The notes under the pieces were generated by a model. The model was not told the origin of the DNA and did not search any database. It was given only the letters and a program-made list of their open reading frames with translations. Shown one piece after another: positions 18,856-22,231 of a stretch of 22,231 nt of DNA (within the stretch, counting starts at the first letter, position 1; each line of letters opens with the position of its first letter). Source of the stretch: Cochliopodium minus (lineage: Eukaryota; Discosea; Himatismenida; Cochliopodiidae). Position numbers and translations under genes: made by a program. The DNA is taken from NCBI GenBank assembly GCA_024220525.1, contig JAMYWO010000080.1, positions 67,056 through 89,286 on the forward strand, read 5' to 3'.

Positions 18856-19293
18856 TTTTATTTTATTTATATAGTTGGAGGAAATTGCAAGAATCAAATA
18901 AATTGTTTGTCAAAATTCTATTTTTAATCCATGCATTGATTAAAAATAGAAGTATGATATTTTACAATTTCATTAATTAATGCTATTTTTGGAAAAAACT
19001 TTCATTTAGAACTTGATTTCTAATTTATCAGTCACATTAAATGTATAAACAATAATTGCAAAGGATGGGGAGTTATTACTAATATTGATAATCTATTTTA
19101 TTTAAATTTGAAAAATGATTAAAATGAGAATGGAGAAAACAACTATATTGTCGAATTAAACAACACAAATGAGAGAATTCAGAAAACAAGAATTCAATTT
19201 CCAAAAATGAATTGAATAGTAAAAAATGTGGGGTGATTATATTAATTTATAAAAAAAAATCTTGGTTATTCAAACAGAATACCCATCATACAG
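18856..19293. promoter_or_regulatory. 438-nt divergent intergenic region (eqolisin-like / RhoGAP-CH genes)
   Basis: It lies between ATGs at 18855 (-) and 19294 (+) and is less repetitive than the introns. It holds a strong inverted repeat (18916-18951) about 60 nt upstream of the eqolisin-like ATG. The RhoGAP frame stays open upstream of 19294 to at least 19258, so an upstream exon or earlier start cannot be excluded. No other coding signal was seen. Confidence 0.55.
18916..18951. repeat. 14-bp perfect inverted repeat with 8-nt loop in a divergent promoter
   Basis: TTCTATTTTTAATC (18916-18929) and its exact reverse complement (18938-18951) flank CATGCATT, which is itself largely self-complementary (ATGCAT). 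It could be a dimeric regulator site for either gene, or a hairpin in a 5' UTR of the eqolisin-like transcript. Confidence 0.7.
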
Positions 19294-21989
19294 ATGATTA
19301 ATGATCCCAATAAAAATATAGAACGATTACAAGAATTATTCACTTACAAGAGGAAGCTGCTGGGCATCAAATTGGAGAGTGAGAGCCAAGAAGAGTTTCA
19401 GAGGATGGAATTGAGGAAGGAATCGAGCAGCTTGTTGAAGAAGGATAGGGAGATGTTGGAGATCTTCAAGTTCAGCCAGATCATCAAGAAATATCTCGAG
19501 AAGAGGCCTCCCTCTCAAGATTTGAAGCTGATGCCCAATCTCAAGATCTCTGTGGAGAATTTGGAGCCTATCTACTTGGATTATGATGTCATTGAATATT
19601 GCACAAAGATGATTGAGACAATTCCCAATGCTATGGATTCAGAGGGGATTTATAGGTGAGACACATAATATATTTATATTAGATATTTCTTCTTATTCCT
19701 CTTTTAATTGATTCATTCACGAATTTTATAATTCTTAAATTAAATTATAATCAAATGCAATCTATATATAATTATAGTATATTGCTCCCATTCCAATATC
19801 TATATATTATTCATCCTCATACCATAAATATCATTCATACTTAATCAAATATATTAAAAAAAATAAAAATAATTTTTCAAATTTACTTTAATATTTCAAT
19901 GATTGATTGAAACCACCCTTTTATAAATCATTCTCAATAATTTCATTCGTGAATAAAAGATTGTCTGGCAACACATTATACATAAAAAACATGTGGGCTT
20001 GCTTCATCTTGGGAGATATCAATTTCCTAGAGAATCCAGATCTCACCATTTTATCTCCACACGTGATAACGGGTAAATAAAAAATCCAAATTTTTTTAAT
20101 TCCGTCCCTTTTAAAATTATTTTTTTAAATTCTCCGCTAACAATTAAATCCAATTTTTTTAACTTTTTTTTCAAGGATCTTTGAAGCTTTATTTGAGAGA
20201 ACTTAAGGAGCCATTGATCCCTTTTGATAAGTACGAAAAGTTCATCAAGTTAGCCAAAGAGAGCAAGGCGGAGAAGCTGGTCCCTTCTTTTAAGGAGCTT
20301 GTTGACGATATGGAGCCACTCGTACAACATTCTTTGTATTGCTTGTGCAAACACTTATTTGAAAGTAAAAAAAGAATTTTTTTTAAATCCAAAAATTTTA
20401 GTTTTATTCAAAGAAAAATTTTTATATTATTCATCTTTATTGTCATATAATTTTCTTTAGAAAAATTTTATATTATCTTTAATAAATAAATAGTTTTCTT
20501 TTAAAATCAAAACAATGTTATCTTCAAAAAAAAAATTCAAAAAAAATTATTTAAAAAAAGATTTATGATTTTTTTTTTTGATTTTTTGGTTTTTTTTGGT
20601 TTTTTTGATTTTTTTTTTGATTTTTTTTTAATAATTCAAAGATTCATTTTAAAAAATTAATTGTTATTTTTCAATCCAAGTTGTTTCGAGAGTAAATAAC
20701 AACAAAATGAATTATGAAAATGTGAGCATCGTTTTTGGGCCAACTTTAATGATCCCAAGAGAAGAGACAGTGGAGTCAATGTTGGAGAACCCACTCAAGT
20801 GCCAAGTAGTAGCTGTGTTAGTGGAGCATTACCAAAAAATATTCTCCGACATCAACGAATTTCCTTTTAAAAGAAGAAATCTCAAATCTGAAAAACAAAA
20901 CCAAAAAAGGGTAATTTATATTGATATTTTATATTTTAAAGTTAAAATTTTTTTTGAATATTAAATTAAATTTTCCATTTAATTTTTTTAGTTTTTTTAA
21001 CATTTTTTTTGCTTTAAAAAATCTTATTTAATTTTTTTTCTATTATTAATTTTTTTTTGAATATTAAATTAATTTTTTTTCTATCAATATTTTTAGAAAT
21101 ATTGAATTAATTTTTTTTCCATTTTTTCTTTTTTTTTGTTTTATTGTTCACTTTAAAAAATTTTTTTTTTTTTTTTAGATTTTCTTGAACTGGTCAAACA
21201 CCAAGCTTAAAGAAAGGGGAGTGTCAATAGATGGCATCGAAGATTTTTCTCGAGGAAAACACTTGATTCATTTGGTGGAAGTTTTGACGAGAAAGAAAAG
21301 CACCAAACACAACAAAAACCCCAAATCCAAGTCTCACCACATCCTAAATATCAATTGTGCTTTTGATATGGCAAAATCTGAAGGTATCAAACTTGAAAAT
21401 ATTTCTGCTGAAGGTAAAAAATTATTTTTTTTAATTATTTTTTTTAATTATTTTTTTTATTTATTTTTTTATTATTAAAATTTTTTAAATTTTATTTTAA
21501 ATTTATTTCCTTTTATGTAAACATGATTTAATTAATTTTAACCCATCGTTTATTTATTTCTTATTTTTTTTTTAAAATTTACAATCTATTTATTTTATAA
21601 AAATTTACAATCTATTTATTTTGTAATTATTTTTTTAAATTTTTCTAATTTTTCAATATGTGATTAATTTTTTTTTTAAATTTTTTGTCTTTTTTTTACC
21701 GTTAAATTTGTTATAAAATTTTTTTTTTTTTTTAGAAATTTACGAAGAAAATGTGACAGTGATTTTGAATCTGATTTGGAAACTGATTTGCAAGTTTCAA
21801 ATCGAACCAATCCAAGGCAAAGAGAAGAAAGAAGAGAAAGAATTGATCATCAACTGGATCCAGCAGCAAGTCGCCTCCTACAAAATCTCTGTCAAAGATC
21901 TCACCTCTGTTTTCAGTGACGGTACTTTACTTTGTGCTTTGATCAACTCGAAAAACGAAAATTTAATCAATTACGAAAAAATCAATCCT
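19294..21989 (+). CDS. RhoGAP protein with tandem calponin-homology domains, 3' end outside window
   Basis: Exons: 19294-19655, 19960-20072, 20176-20364, 20681-20910, 21179-21413, 21736-21989>; 1383 nt, 461 residues, all GT-AG and in phase, open at donor 21990. A charged N-terminal helix precedes the RhoGAP domain (about 85-275). The arginine finger is Arg121 in GIYRLSG, followed by LKLYLRELKEPLIPF and NKMNYENVSIVFGPTLM with the Asn and VFGP core. These domains switch Rho/Rac GTPases off. CH1 (about 299-403) reads IFLNWSNTKLKERG, FSRGKHLIHLVEVL and ENVTVILNLIWKLICKFQI; CH2 starts near 409 (ELIINWIQQQV, FSDGTLLCALINS) and is cut by the window. A CH1-CH2 pair normally binds F-actin, so this protein probably ties Rho control to the cortex. 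The ATG directly follows an AG (19292-19293), so it could start inside a second exon. Confidence 0.88.
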
Positions 21990-22231
21990 GTAAAAAAAAT
22001 TAAATTTTTTCCCACATTTTTATTTTATTTATTTTAACATTATCATTTATTTTATTTTTAAGATTATTTTTTGAACCATTTTATTTTATTTTATTTATTT
22101 TTAATTTTTATTTTTTATTTTTTATTAATTTTTTGAACTATTTATTTTATTTTATTTATTTTTATTTTTTTAAATTTCTTTTAAAACCTTTGTTCCATAT
22201 CTTAATATTACTCGAATATTTAATCAAGTTT
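21990..22231 (+). other. Start of an intron of the RhoGAP-CH gene
   Basis: It begins with GTAAAAAA after a phase-0 exon end and continues as A/T low-complexity sequence to the window edge. No acceptor with a convincing CH2 continuation is seen, so the next exon lies beyond 22231. Confidence 0.6.

Noticed and set aside
1-22231. Transposons, LINEs, retroelements or virus-derived genes
   Set aside because: No transposase, reverse transcriptase, integrase or capsid-like frame was seen on either strand; all long frames belong to host-type genes.

Overview
This window is nuclear DNA from a very AT-rich microbial eukaryote. Nearly every gene is split by short GT-AG introns, mostly 45-345 nt. Exons are visibly richer in G and C than introns and intergenic DNA, which are largely A/T homopolymer and T(n)A repeats. 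The standard code fits: TAA and TGA end genes. The gene set points to an amoeboid, perhaps amoebozoan-like, protist: RhoGAP plus tandem CH domains, F-box plus SPRY, a DUF1765-like protein, FAM91A1, and small secreted proteins. That placement is inference only. All gene models here were spliced by eye from reading frame, splice-site sequence and family resemblance; no transcript data were available.

Layout. 1-2583 (+): 3' part of a DUF1765-like gene. 2679-9926 (-): four compact head-to-tail genes, in transcription order FAM91A1, an ALDH8A1-type aldehyde dehydrogenase, an SLC35F-like DMT transporter and a phytanoyl-CoA dioxygenase-like protein. The transporter stop and the dioxygenase ATG are only 31 nt apart. 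10089-11496 (+): a secreted serpin, sharing a 162-nt divergent promoter with FAM91A1. 11574-12899 (-): signal peptide peptidase. 13498-14883 (-): an F-box/SPRY gene whose 3' end is lost beside a lone N and a 14-bp tandem repeat. 15050-16013 (+): the N-terminal part of a secreted pectinacetylesterase/Notum-like hydrolase. After a 460-nt AT-only tract, 16474-17198 (+) holds the 3' exons of an unrelated charged protein. 17318-18855 (-): a small secreted eqolisin-like beta-sandwich protein. 19294-21989 and beyond (+): RhoGAP-CH-CH.

The most striking feature is the exon structure of the eqolisin-like gene. A continuous 224-residue protein is obtained only if exons of 16, 5, 6 and 2 nt are used, each flanked by AG and GT. 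The 5-nt and 2-nt exons are required by phase; the 6-nt exon is frame-neutral and supported only by family resemblance. Other genes here have exons of 22, 25, 29, 35 and 40 nt, so tiny exons look like a general property of this genome.

Two unusually clean hairpins (236-324 in an intron, 18916-18951 in a divergent promoter) and a palindrome sitting on a splice donor (5101-5120) are not explained by coding. The stretch 13.4-16.5 kb contains two genes that stop abruptly in low-complexity DNA and is either misassembled or rearranged. No mobile element, rRNA, tRNA or CRISPR array was recognised.
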